Below, one piece after another: positions 10,816 to 20,875 of a DNA stretch of 64,000 nt. Made by a program: the position numbers and the translations under genes. Source of the stretch: Austropuccinia psidii (Eukaryota > Basidiomycota > Pucciniomycetes > Pucciniales > Sphaerophragmiaceae). The stretch lies in the NCBI GenBank assembly GCA_023105745.1, contig JALGQZ010000004.1, forward strand, positions 71,165,112-71,229,111, written 5' to 3'. The notes below the pieces were generated by a model. It was not told the origin of the DNA, searched no databases, and saw nothing but the letters and a program-made list of their open reading frames with translations. The first letter of the stretch is position 1. Each line of letters starts with the position of its first letter.

Positions 10816-11311
10816 CCGTGATATTTACTTGAAAGACCTTTAAAAAGATTCTATTTGGGTTTATCCAATAATAAATTATATTTATAATCATAAAATTATA
10901 TAATAATTTTATATTTTATTGATTTTAAAAGCTATTGAGGCATTTGGAAAGCAATTGTACTGTCTTACACGTGGTTTTTCACATCCTTAGACTTGCAAGA
11001 ACTTTCTTTGAGTGACTCTAGTGATTAAAAAAGATAATTTATAAATTAAAAATAATTTTTATTATAATTTAATTTTATAAGAATCATATTCATTTTTTAT
11101 TTTATTCTTTAAAAATAAAAATATACATAAAAAATATTAAAAAATATTAAAAACCAATAAAAAAAAAGTTATTTTTATTCATTTTTATTCATTTCTTTAT
11201 TTATTTCATTTTTTTTTAAGATATAAAAGCAATTTCTACGTGGAAAATTGCCATATCTTGCCAAAAATAACACTTCTTATAAAAAGACTTATATTTATTT
11301 GTCTTTTTTAG

Positions 11312-12229
11312 TGTTTGAAGATAACCCAACAGAAGACAACCAAACTACTGTTGAGAGATTGGTGGAAGAAACTTGTCAAAGTTCTCCTACACCAGTTATC
11401 ACCAAAAGAAAGAAAGCTAAGAAATTAGACTTTCCAGGGCCCACCATTCAAGACTCTGAAGGTGAGCACCTCTTTTTAATTTGCCATAAAAGAATTTTAT
11501 TCTAAAATACTTTTATTCTTTCTTATTCTTTAATTATGACTACCAGAAGAGGTTCCCAATACTCCATCCAATCAGATGGAGCTGGACTCAGAAGTAGAAT
11601 TGATCCCTCAAAAGGGAAAAGAAAGGGCAATATCCCCAGTGGAACAGAATCCACACAAGGAAGTGCCTTATCCCAAAGGCAAGTCCCAGAAATGCCCATG
11701 ATATCTGAGCCTGAATTGGAACTAAGTATGAGTAACTCAAACAGGTACAAATCACATTCAGAAGGCTCAAATAGACATCTACATGAGCCAGTACAAGCAG
11801 TATTACACAGTATACAAGGACAAAGACTGGGAAATGCTGCCTCAAATACACCAAGGAGTGATGAACTCCTGGCACATCCTGAAAAAGTTCCTCAAAGAGG
11901 AGGAGATAGTGAGATACTCCAATGGATGGAATCCACTGTCATCCAAACCTCAAATCAAAAAAATCAAGGATTATCATGCCAAAAAGAGGGAGGCAACCAA
12001 GGAAGAAGCCCCAGTAGCTTCTACCAGCAAGCCTCAAGCCAACCCACTTCCCCAAGAAGGGAAGAAGAACAAGAAAAAGCATTGGAGGAAACCATATTCC
12101 CCAAGCTACAGAATCCCAAGAATCCAAAAGGATGCCATGGACAATGTTTTCAACATGGCCAGAACCTTGATGGAATTCAAGGACAAGGAAGAGCAAAGAA
12201 TGAGACAACCTCATTTCCCAAAGAAATAA
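11312..12229 (+). CDS. Spliced upstream Gag-region protein, frame a, array copy C
   Basis: Proposed exons are 11312-11461, 11547-11678 and 11745-12229, and all junctions keep the frame in phase 1. The first intron is GTGAGC...CTACCAG. The second is a GC-AG intron (GCAAGT...AAACAG, 66 nt) that removes in-frame stops. The exon at 11312 follows a TTTTTTAG acceptor. The first in-frame ATG is at 11576, so the 11312 exon may be leader. The C-terminal block (RIPRIQKDAMDNVF ... MEFKDKEEQ) corresponds to the family 1 frame a protein with conservative changes. It ends at TAA 12227-12229, just after TTTCCCAAAG, where a -1 slip would enter the Gag-Pol frame. Function unknown. Confidence 0.6.
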
Positions 12230-14271
12230 CCTTGTCCAAAGATGTTGTAAATACTCTAAAAGAAATTAAAGACAGTTTATTATCACTACAAGAAATAAAT
12301 AACAATTTATCTTCTTTAACAAAAATTGTTGTACAAAACAAGAAAGAAATTGACAACATTAAGTTTATTGTTGAAAATAATAAACCAAAAAATTTAATTG
12401 ACAATACTCAAAAATTAATACAAGGACAACAAGAATTGTATAAATACATAAAAGATATCAAAGATAAGACTTTGACAATCAATTATGATGTGAGTATTGA
12501 CAATCTTACAGAAAAATTAAATAAATTAAGTATTTCTGTAGAAAAATTTGAAGAAAAGACTTCATCACACCAAAAATTACTTTTGGACCATGTGGAAAAA
12601 AGTGATGAAGCAAGAATGCATCTGAAAGATGATATTCAAAGTGAAATAAGGCTTATTACAGAAAAAATGGATAAAATCAATGAGGCTAATTTAAATATGC
12701 CAAAGTTATCAACACCATTTTCTCATATAAGAAGCCCTATTAAAACAAAAGAGGAATTGTCAAATCCTTTCATAACAGACTTGAGTCACCAAGATAATAA
12801 CCAAGTCTTAATGAAGGAAGCACCTCAACTGAAAGAATGGCCAACATTCACAGGAGAAGGTGAATATGACCACATGTCATTCATTAAAACAATTGACATG
12901 TTACAAGAAGATTATGCCATACCAGATGAATTAATCACTGCAAGATTACATTCTTTGTTTGAGAAATCTGCAAAAAGATGGTATTATGGCATAAGACAAA
13001 CAAATGGTAAAAATACCTGGTCTTGGTGGAAACAAGAAATAATCACCAAGTGGGCAAATGATGCCTGGAGGTATAAGATAGAAAATGCATTTGAAAACTC
13101 TTTCTTTGACCCAGAGAAAGATAAACCTTTAACTTGGTTCCTAAAACAAGTTGAAAGGCTTAATGCACTGTACCCAGAAATGTCACAGAAGATGGTGCAT
13201 ATGAAAATACTTAAAAAATGTGGAGGGGAACTAGAACATGCCCTAAGAAGCAGGTGTATAGAACCATGCTCCACAGAAGAGTATATCAATGCACTAGAAG
13301 ATATAGTGACAAGAACAAAAATTGGCAGGACTTGGAAAAAATTGGACATTAAAAGCCCAAATAAACCATTTATCAAGAAAGATAAATCAAAAGAATCCTT
13401 CAAACCCAATACATCCAACAATAATGAGCAAAGAAAATGCCATAAATGTGGAGGTATTGGAAACTTAGCCAATAATTGCCTTAAAAAAGCAAAGATTAAT
13501 GAAATTGTGGAAACAGAAAACCACAATGACAAAGAAGAAGAATCTGACTCTGAAAAAGAGACAGAAGAATCAGAAAGCTCTGAAAGTGATGAAATCAATA
13601 TAATTAATGCACAAATTAATAATATTGATATAATTTATGAAGTACTGGATGTTAACTCAAACTTGCCACAAGTTGGAACATCTGACACAAATCTGACAAA
13701 CATACAAGATGCCAAAATGTATAGAACCAAACCTGCAAGAGGAATGGGATATACAGCTGGAAAATCAAGTATTAGTATTGTTATGGTTGATAACCAAGAA
13801 GGAAAGGTTAACTTAGATACAGGAGCATATTGCACCTGTGTTGGCAAAAATTATTTAAAAACCATTGTCCCAGACTGGCAAGAAAAACTTATGCCAATAC
13901 AAGGTGTCAAATTTAGTAGTGCAAGTGAGAGCATGAAGCCCCTTGGAATAATTGATTTAACACTAATTTTTCCTCATCCCTCACAATGTGTCAGAATCAA
14001 AGTAGAGTTTGTAGTAATGGACAACTGTACTAGTAATCATTTCATACTTGGAAATGACTACTTATCAATCTATGGTATAGATATCTCCAACCAAAAGGAT
14101 AGATATTTTACCATAGGAGATAATAAAAGACAAAAGTTTGGATTCTTAAATAACAAAAAACAAATCACAGTTATTAAGAATGAGGAAAAAATTCCAGAAA
14201 AAGAACTTTTTATATCTGAACAACTCAAAGAGGCAGAATTCAATCAAGAATTAACAGAAAAAATGAAATAA
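11536..14271 (+). CDS. Gag-protease, frame b, array copy C
   Basis: 911-codon frame. Residues 1 to about 227 overlap the frame a gene and are probably not the natural N-terminus, because the ATG at 11536 lies inside the proposed intron. The supported part runs from about 12218: a coiled-coil-like segment, a Gag capsid-like domain (about 431-600, TFTGEGEYDHMSF, WANDAWRY), a zinc knuckle at 635-648 and a retropepsin D761-T762-G763. In this copy the knuckle histidine is Asn643 (C-to-A at 13462), so zinc binding is likely impaired. The ORF ends at TAA 14269-14271, and Pol continues in the same frame after it. Confidence 0.88.
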   Translation: MTTRRGSQYSIQSDGAGLRSRIDPSKGKRKGNIPSGTESTQGSALSQRQVPEMPMISEPELELSMSNSNRYKSHSEGSNRHLHEPVQAVLHSIQGQRLGNAASNTPRSDELLAHPEKVPQRGGDSEILQWMESTVIQTSNQKNQGLSCQKEGGNQGRSPSSFYQQASSQPTSPRREEEQEKALEETIFPKLQNPKNPKGCHGQCFQHGQNLDGIQGQGRAKNETTSFPKEITLSKDVVNTLKEIKDSLLSLQEINNNLSSLTKIVVQNKKEIDNIKFIVENNKPKNLIDNTQKLIQGQQELYKYIKDIKDKTLTINYDVSIDNLTEKLNKLSISVEKFEEKTSSHQKLLLDHVEKSDEARMHLKDDIQSEIRLITEKMDKINEANLNMPKLSTPFSHIRSPIKTKEELSNPFITDLSHQDNNQVLMKEAPQLKEWPTFTGEGEYDHMSFIKTIDMLQEDYAIPDELITARLHSLFEKSAKRWYYGIRQTNGKNTWSWWKQEIITKWANDAWRYKIENAFENSFFDPEKDKPLTWFLKQVERLNALYPEMSQKMVHMKILKKCGGELEHALRSRCIEPCSTEEYINALEDIVTRTKIGRTWKKLDIKSPNKPFIKKDKSKESFKPNTSNNNEQRKCHKCGGIGNLANNCLKKAKINEIVETENHNDKEEESDSEKETEESESSESDEINIINAQINNIDIIYEVLDVNSNLPQVGTSDTNLTNIQDAKMYRTKPARGMGYTAGKSSISIVMVDNQEGKVNLDTGAYCTCVGKNYLKTIVPDWQEKLMPIQGVKFSSASESMKPLGIIDLTLIFPHPSQCVRIKVEFVVMDNCTSNHFILGNDYLSIYGIDISNQKDRYFTIGDNKRQKFGFLNNKKQITVIKNEEKIPEKELFISEQLKEAEFNQELTEKMK

Positions 14272-14274
14272 AAA

Positions 14275-17200
14275 TTGATTGACCTCTTATTTAAGTATAA
14301 AAATGCCTTTGCAACTGACAAAGAGCCACTAGGTGCCATAATTGGACATGAAGTGGATATAATTCTTAATGTAGAAAAACCTTACCCACCTTTATTAAGA
14401 AGACCTGCTTATCCAGCCAGTCCAAGAGCTAGAGAAGCCCTAGAGGTGCACATTAAAGAATTAATGGACCTTGGAGTATTAAGAAAGGTTGGACATAATG
14501 AGCAAGTAGAAGTTACTACACCTGTCATTATAACTTGGCATAATGGAAAATCAAGGATGGTAGGAGACTTCAGAGCCCTGAATACCTATACCATTCCAGA
14601 CAGATATCCAATACCCAGAATCCATGAGACATTGACCCAATTGTCACAATCTAAGTTCATCACAGCTATGGATGCTCTTAAGGGTTTTCATCAAAATGTC
14701 TTAACAGACAATGCCAAGAAACTACTAAGAATAATAGTCCATTGTGGAATTTTTGAATACTTAAGAATGCCATTTGGGATAAAAAATGCACCTTCCCATT
14801 ATCAAAGAATGATGAATACCATATTTCCTGAAGAATTATCAGAAGGATGGTTAATAATCTACATTGATGATATCATAGTTTGCTCAGAAACTTGGGAAAA
14901 TCACCTGACAGGACTAGAAAGGGTACTACAGAAAATAGTCCAAGTAAATATGAAAATTTCATTGAAAAAGTGTCATTTTGCATATAGTGAATTGAAAGCC
15001 CTAGGACATGTAGTATCTGGACTTAGTCTAGGCATAGACAAAAATAAAGTAGCAGCAGTACTACTTAAACCAATGCCTCAAACTAAAAAAGAAATGCAAT
15101 CATTTCTAGGATTTGCTGGTTACTATAGACAGCATATAAAGGACTTTGCAAAGATTGCTAAATCCTTGTATAAGCTATGTGACCAACAAACAGTCTATGA
15201 GATGACAGAAGAAAGAGTCAAGGCATATGAAGAATTGAAAAATTCTTTAACAAATGCCCCATTTCTTCTAATGCCAGATTGGAAACTACCTTTCAAACTG
15301 TACATTGATGCTTGTGGAGAAGGACTAGGTGCTGCACTTCACCAAACACAAATTATCAATGATAAACCAGTGGAAGGACCAATTTGTTTCATTTCAAGGC
15401 AGATAAAGCCAACAGAAGCAAGGTATGGAGCAAGCCAAATGGAATGCTTATGCCTAGTGTGGGCTTTAGAAAAGCTGCATTATTATTTGGATGGCACAGT
15501 ATTTGATGTAATCACAGACTGTAATGCTGTGAAATCACTATTAAATATGAAGACTCCAAATAGACATATGCTGAGATGGCAAATTGCTATCCAAGAATAT
15601 AGGGGAAATATGACTATTGTTCATAAATCTGGAAATATTCATAAAAATGCAGATGGTCTTAGCAGATGGGCTCTAGCAAATACCCCTGACAATCCAGCAT
15701 GGGTACCACAAGAAGAGCACCATATAGAAGGAATATGTGTTACAGACATTGGCACAGAATTCTTTAACCAAGTTAAAGAAAGCTATAAGACAGACAAAAA
15801 TTGCCATATCTTAAGCCAACTTCTAATGAAAGACTGCAAAGACCCATCACTTTCATCAAAACTAGGTGAAATATGGAAAAAAGCATATGATGAAGGAAGA
15901 TTCCACCTCCTTGATGGAATCCTTTACCATAGAACAAAACACACATGTGTTATGGCCTTAACAGACAGAACACTAATAAACACTATTTTACATGAATGTC
16001 ATGATAGTGTTGCATCTGGACATCTCTCAGAAGATAGGACACTAGAGAGGGTGAAAACCTGCTCTTGGTGGCCAAATTGGAAGAAAGATGTTGCAGAGTA
16101 CTGCCAAACCTGTGACAGATGCCAAAAAGCCAACAGAGCCACAGGAAAGAAATTTGGAATGATGATCCAAATCCAAGAACCAAAATCCCCATGGGAAATA
16201 GTTCATATGGATTGGATAACAGCTTTACCTCCAGGAGGAGACAGGAGTTATAATGCATGCCTAGTATTAGTTGACAGGTACAGTAAAACTCCCATGTTCT
16301 TACCATGTCATAAAGATGACACAGCTATGGATACAGCCATAATGATATGGAATAAAGTCATTAGCCACACAGGCTTATTCCAAAATATTATAAGTGATAG
16401 AGACCCAAAGTTCACTTCAGCATTATGGACAAATCTCCATAACTTGTTTGGGACAAAATTATCATTCTCAACAGCTTATCATCCTCAAACTGATGGTTTA
16501 GCAGAAAGAATGATACAGACCCTAGAGGACATGATCAGAAGATTCTGTGCTTATGGGCTAGAATTCAAAGATTCTGATGGTTTTACCCATGATTGGTGTA
16601 CACTAATACCAGCACTTGAACTGGCATATAAGACATCAATCCATTCTTCTACTGGCAAAACACCAGCAATGCTAGAGAAAGGTTGGAATCCAAGACTTCC
16701 TTATGATACCCTCAAAAAGGACTTGGTGGATATACATCCAACAGCAAGCAGTTTCAAGATAATGCTTGACAAAGCAAGACACCATGCAAACAGATGCATG
16801 CAAGATTCTTTTAAATATGCAAAAGAAAGATGGGATAAAAGTCATAAGCCACCTGACTTCAAAATAGGGGACTTGGTTTTAGTATCAACCCTTAATTTCA
16901 ATAACATAAAAGGCCCAAAGAAATTGAAAGATTCCTTTGCAGGACCATTTATGATAAAAGCACTTCATGGACCCAATGCTGTGCAATTAGAACTCACAGG
17001 TGAACTAATGAACAAACACCCAACTTTCCCTGTAAGTCTGATAAAACCTTACAGTTCAAGTGACAAAGAGTTATTTCCACTAAGAAATAAACCCCCACTT
17101 GAGATTCCCCCCTTGGAAGAAGGAGAGGAAAAGAAAATAGTAAAAGTCCTTAAAGAAAGAAGGACAAGAAACAAAAAAGAAAGAGAATACCTTGTAAGGT

Positions 17201-17304
17201 ATAGAAATTCAACTCAAGAAGATGAATGGCTACTTGAGAAAGATATAACAAATGCTGATAAACTACTAAGAAGGTTCAGACATGAAAGAAAACCTGAAAA
17301 ATAA
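14275..17304 (+). CDS. Pol (RT, RNase H, integrase, chromodomain), array copy C
   Basis: Starts without an ATG, two codons after the Gag-protease TAA and in the same frame, so it is the rest of one polyprotein unless the stop is read through. Domains by residue within this segment: RT with D133 and Y196-I-D198-D199; RNase H D345, E390, D415, D460; integrase zinc-binding HHCC region about 573-616 (C613, C616); catalytic D646, D708 and E744 with exactly 35 residues between the last two; C-terminal chromodomain about 953-1005 (YLVRYRN ... DEWLLEKD). The chromodomain places the element among chromoviruses. Private changes relative to D and E include Ala to Ser near 14650 and Arg to Gly near 14911. 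Confidence 0.93.
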   Translation: MIDLLFKYKNAFATDKEPLGAIIGHEVDIILNVEKPYPPLLRRPAYPASPRAREALEVHIKELMDLGVLRKVGHNEQVEVTTPVIITWHNGKSRMVGDFRALNTYTIPDRYPIPRIHETLTQLSQSKFITAMDALKGFHQNVLTDNAKKLLRIIVHCGIFEYLRMPFGIKNAPSHYQRMMNTIFPEELSEGWLIIYIDDIIVCSETWENHLTGLERVLQKIVQVNMKISLKKCHFAYSELKALGHVVSGLSLGIDKNKVAAVLLKPMPQTKKEMQSFLGFAGYYRQHIKDFAKIAKSLYKLCDQQTVYEMTEERVKAYEELKNSLTNAPFLLMPDWKLPFKLYIDACGEGLGAALHQTQIINDKPVEGPICFISRQIKPTEARYGASQMECLCLVWALEKLHYYLDGTVFDVITDCNAVKSLLNMKTPNRHMLRWQIAIQEYRGNMTIVHKSGNIHKNADGLSRWALANTPDNPAWVPQEEHHIEGICVTDIGTEFFNQVKESYKTDKNCHILSQLLMKDCKDPSLSSKLGEIWKKAYDEGRFHLLDGILYHRTKHTCVMALTDRTLINTILHECHDSVASGHLSEDRTLERVKTCSWWPNWKKDVAEYCQTCDRCQKANRATGKKFGMMIQIQEPKSPWEIVHMDWITALPPGGDRSYNACLVLVDRYSKTPMFLPCHKDDTAMDTAIMIWNKVISHTGLFQNIISDRDPKFTSALWTNLHNLFGTKLSFSTAYHPQTDGLAERMIQTLEDMIRRFCAYGLEFKDSDGFTHDWCTLIPALELAYKTSIHSSTGKTPAMLEKGWNPRLPYDTLKKDLVDIHPTASSFKIMLDKARHHANRCMQDSFKYAKERWDKSHKPPDFKIGDLVLVSTLNFNNIKGPKKLKDSFAGPFMIKALHGPNAVQLELTGELMNKHPTFPVSLIKPYSSSDKELFPLRNKPPLEIPPLEEGEEKKIVKVLKERRTRNKKEREYLVRYRNSTQEDEWLLEKDITNADKLLRRFRHERKPEK

Positions 17305-17410
17305 AAAAGTTAAGCATTATTGAGCTTCAAGACTAACAAAGTCTATTGAAGAGGTAGGACAGTGGATGATACCCTAATCACATATATCAGATTGTGGTAC
17401 AATCTTTTTT

Positions 17411-17422
17411 GGTGGTAGGGAA
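17411..17422 (+). promoter_or_regulatory. Polypurine tract, copy C
   Basis: GGTGGTAGGGAA abuts the TG of LTR 2, the expected plus-strand primer position. Confidence 0.6.
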
Positions 17423-19448
17423 TGTGAGCCTTTGAGATATGACCACATATCCAATAAGGTCACAAAAAAGATTAATAATAATTATACCTTTAATATAATT
17501 ATATTAAAATTAATTAGAATAATTATACACTAAAAATAATTACTCAAATATACAAAAAATACCATAAATTGGTACTAAAATTGGTTTAACTTAAAAACCA
17601 ATGAATGAACATGTGAAATAAATTATACCATTGGATTCCCCATGGAAAAATACACATATACCATTTTTATGGCATATCTGTAAAGTCAATATTTAATGAA
17701 TTATAAGGTATAATACCTTATAAAAACCATAAAATCCTATTTATCTCAGAAACCAATGAAACAACATGTGAAATAAATTGTACCAGTGGATTCCCCATAA
17801 AAATCCACACATAAAACAATTAATAAGCTAATTCTCAAAATCAATACTTAAGGAATTATCCTGAATATATGCACTTTTTTGGTCAACGCATATATTCAGT
17901 GATCATAGCTAATATCTTCTAAACTATACATGCTAGAATGATGAACCAAAAATAAAGTTACCACGTAATTACTGTAAGAACACAGATATGAACTTTATTT
18001 TGCAAATTATAAACAAGGTTAAGACTTATGAGGAAATATTGATAAAAATCAACAGAGCTGTTGACCACTTTGTTGTGAAAGTAGTCCAAACTTAAAAAAA
18101 AGTACACAGTTGGATTCTCCTAGTTCATTCGTGAAGAATGATGTAATTTTCATTATTAAATTCAGGGTATAACCCCCTGAAATCAAGGTTTGAAGTTTAA
18201 AATATTGAATTTCGACAGAAAAGATGAGTTACAAGAAAAATCATCAAAATTAGAGTTTTGATGATGTAATGAAGAGCTCTTGACAGCATAATAAGGTTAT
18301 GTCAGGCTATCAGAATTCACTCTCTGAATTGCTGTATCGTAAAAACCTTAAAAGTTATTGAGGATCAAAGTTTGAGCTTAAATTGAGCTGTTATGATCAC
18401 ATACTGTAACCTTAAATTAAGTTTAACAGTCTTAAGAGTGATAAAATTGGTGAATACTATTAGTTTATGATTAAAACTAATAAAATCCACGAAATTTGGG
18501 GTTCTGCCAAGCCTCTGATGTCATCACACTTAGAGTTATAGTGATAACTCTAAATAATGGTGTAATAATGATGTAATATGGTTTGATCATGATGTAATCA
18601 CCCTCAAACCTTAAAATATTGATCAATTCCAGTGGATATGATCAGTACACGTCTACTAGAAGCCTGTTGGACTCTAGGAGGGAGGTATTTACTATAAATA
18701 GAGCTCTTTTTACTCTGTTTTCCCCTCAGACGCATCAAAAACATTAAATCAATTAAATAAAAGGTAATTTCTTTATTCTTTAAATATAAAACTCTTATAT
18801 TCTTAAAGACCAAAGACCATCTTGTCATTAATCACCATTTTTACGTGATTAAATCAATTCTTTAATTGTTTTTGCTATAAATCTCTCTAAAAAGCTCATT
18901 TCCACGTAAAATCAAGAAATTTAGTAAATTCTCTTTATTTTTATTGTAAATACAATTTGAAAAGGTTGTATTATATTCTTTTGGCGTAAAATAACTCAAA
19001 ATTATTATCTTAAGTGTTAAAAGTAGGTTATTTCATCTTATTATAATAATTTCTCTCTTATTATTACTCATAATAATTCTTATTTAATATAAATAGTATT
19101 TATATTAATTTATAACTTTAATATTAGTAATATTATTGTTATTAATTGTTTTTTATTTATAAAAAACAATTTTTTACGCCTTTATTATTTGTTGGTAACA
19201 ATAATAAAGAGCTTTATAATATATTAATTATTTTATATTAATATATTAGTTATAATATTATATTTTTATATAATATTAATTATATTATTATATTTATTTA
19301 ATAATATAATAATTTTACGCCATAATAATAATATTTCTTTATTATTATTATTATTTTAATCTTATTTATTCATTTTATAAGGACATTCAGAGTACAATAA
19401 GTGATAAATTAGTAATTTTTACTTATTGTTTCATAGTCAAACCTTACA
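17423..19448 (+). repeat. LTR 2 of the array (2026 bp)
   Basis: Shared between copies C and D, acting as 3' LTR of one and 5' LTR of the other. Like LTR 3 it has C in AATTTTCATT and TATCGTA, where the outer LTRs have T and TAGCGTG. Confidence 0.96.
18693..18700 (+). promoter_or_regulatory. TATA box of LTR 2
   Basis: TATAAATAGAGCTC, unchanged from LTR 1, so this internal LTR could drive copy D. Confidence 0.6.
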
Positions 19449-19450
19449 TT

Positions 19451-19461
19451 TGGGGGCCTGG
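19451..19461 (+). promoter_or_regulatory. Primer-binding site, copy D
   Basis: TGGGGGCCTGG, two bases after LTR 2. Confidence 0.6.
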
Positions 19462-19957
19462 CCGTGATATTTACTTGAAAGACCTTTAAAAAGATTCTAT
19501 TTGGGTTTATCCAATAATAAATTATATTTATAATCATAAAATTATATAATAATTTTATATTTTATTGATTTTAAAAGCTATTGAGGCATTTGGAAAGCAA
19601 TTGTACTGTCTTACACGTGGTTTTTCACATCCTTAGACTTGCAAGAACTTTCTTTGAGTGACTCTAGTGATTAAAAAAGATAATTTATAAATTAAAAATA
19701 ATTTTTATTATAATTTAATTTTATAAGAATCATATTCATTTTTTATTTTATTCTTTAAAAATAAAAATATACATAAAAAATATTAAAAAATATTAAAAAC
19801 CAATAAAAAAAAAGTTATTTTTATTCATTTTTATTCATTTCTTTATTTATTTCATTTTTTTTTAAGATATAAAAGCAATTTCTACGTGGAAAATTGCCAT
19901 ATCTTGCCAAAAATAACACTTCTTATAAAAAGACTTATATTTATTTGTCTTTTTTAG

Positions 19958-20875
19958 TGTTTGAAGATAACCCAACAGAAGACAACCAAACTACTGTTGA
20001 GAGATTGGTGGAAGAAACTTGTCAAAGTTCTCCTACACCAGTTATCACCAAAAGAAAGAAAGCTAAGAAATTAGACTTTCCAGGGCCCACCATTCAAGAC
20101 TCTGAAGGTGAGCACCTCTTTTTAATTTGCCATAAAAGAATTTTATTCTAAAATACTTTTATTCTTTCTTATTCTTTAATTATGACTACCAGAAGAGGTT
20201 CCCAATACTCCATCCAATCAGATGGAGCTGGACTCAGAAGTAGAATTGATCCCTCAAAAGGGAAAAGAAAGGGCAATATCCCCAGTGGAACAGAATCCAC
20301 ACAAGGAAGTGCTTTATCCCAAAGGCAAGTCCCAGAAATGCCCATGATATCTGAGCCTGAATTGGAACTAAGTATGAGTAACTCAAACAGGTACAAATCA
20401 CATTCAGAAGGCTCAAATAGACATCTACATGAGCCAGTACAAGCAGTATTACACAGTATACAAGGACAAAGACTGGGAAATGCTGCCTCAAATACACCAA
20501 GGAGTGATGAACTCCTGGCACATCCTGAAAAAGTTCCTCAAAGAGGAGGAGATAGTGAGATACTCCAATGGATGGAATCCACTGTCATCCAAACCTCAAA
20601 TCAAAAAAATCAAGGATTATCATGCCAAAAAGAGGGAGGCAACCAAGGAAGAAGCCCCAGTAGCTTCTACCAGCAAGCCTCAAGCCAACCCACTTCCCCA
20701 AGAAGGGAAGAAGAACAAGAAAAAGCATTGGAGGAAACCATATTCCCCAAGCTACAGAATCCCAAGAATCCAAAAGGATGCCATGGACAATGTTTTCAAC
20801 ATGGCCAGAACCTTGATGGAATTCAAGGACAAGGAAGAGCAAAGAATGAGACAACCTCATTTCCCAAAGAAATAA
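19958..20875 (+). CDS. Spliced upstream Gag-region protein, frame a, copy D
   Basis: Proposed exons 19958-20107, 20193-20324 and 20391-20875, with splice sites identical to copy C, including the GC-AG intron. One base in the middle exon (near 20313) differs from C and E, in a third codon position of this frame. The stop is at 20873-20875, after the slippery-looking run at 20860-20869. Confidence 0.6.

Noticed and set aside
12984..13598. Antisense frames of about 204-211 codons opposite Gag, repeated in each array copy
   Set aside because: Complement of the Gag zinc-knuckle region. They recur only because the array repeats, and they match no product.
17305..17410. A possible envelope or third gene after Pol
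   Set aside because: Only about 118 bp separate the Pol stop from the LTR in the array, and a few tens of bases in family 1. There is no room for a gene.
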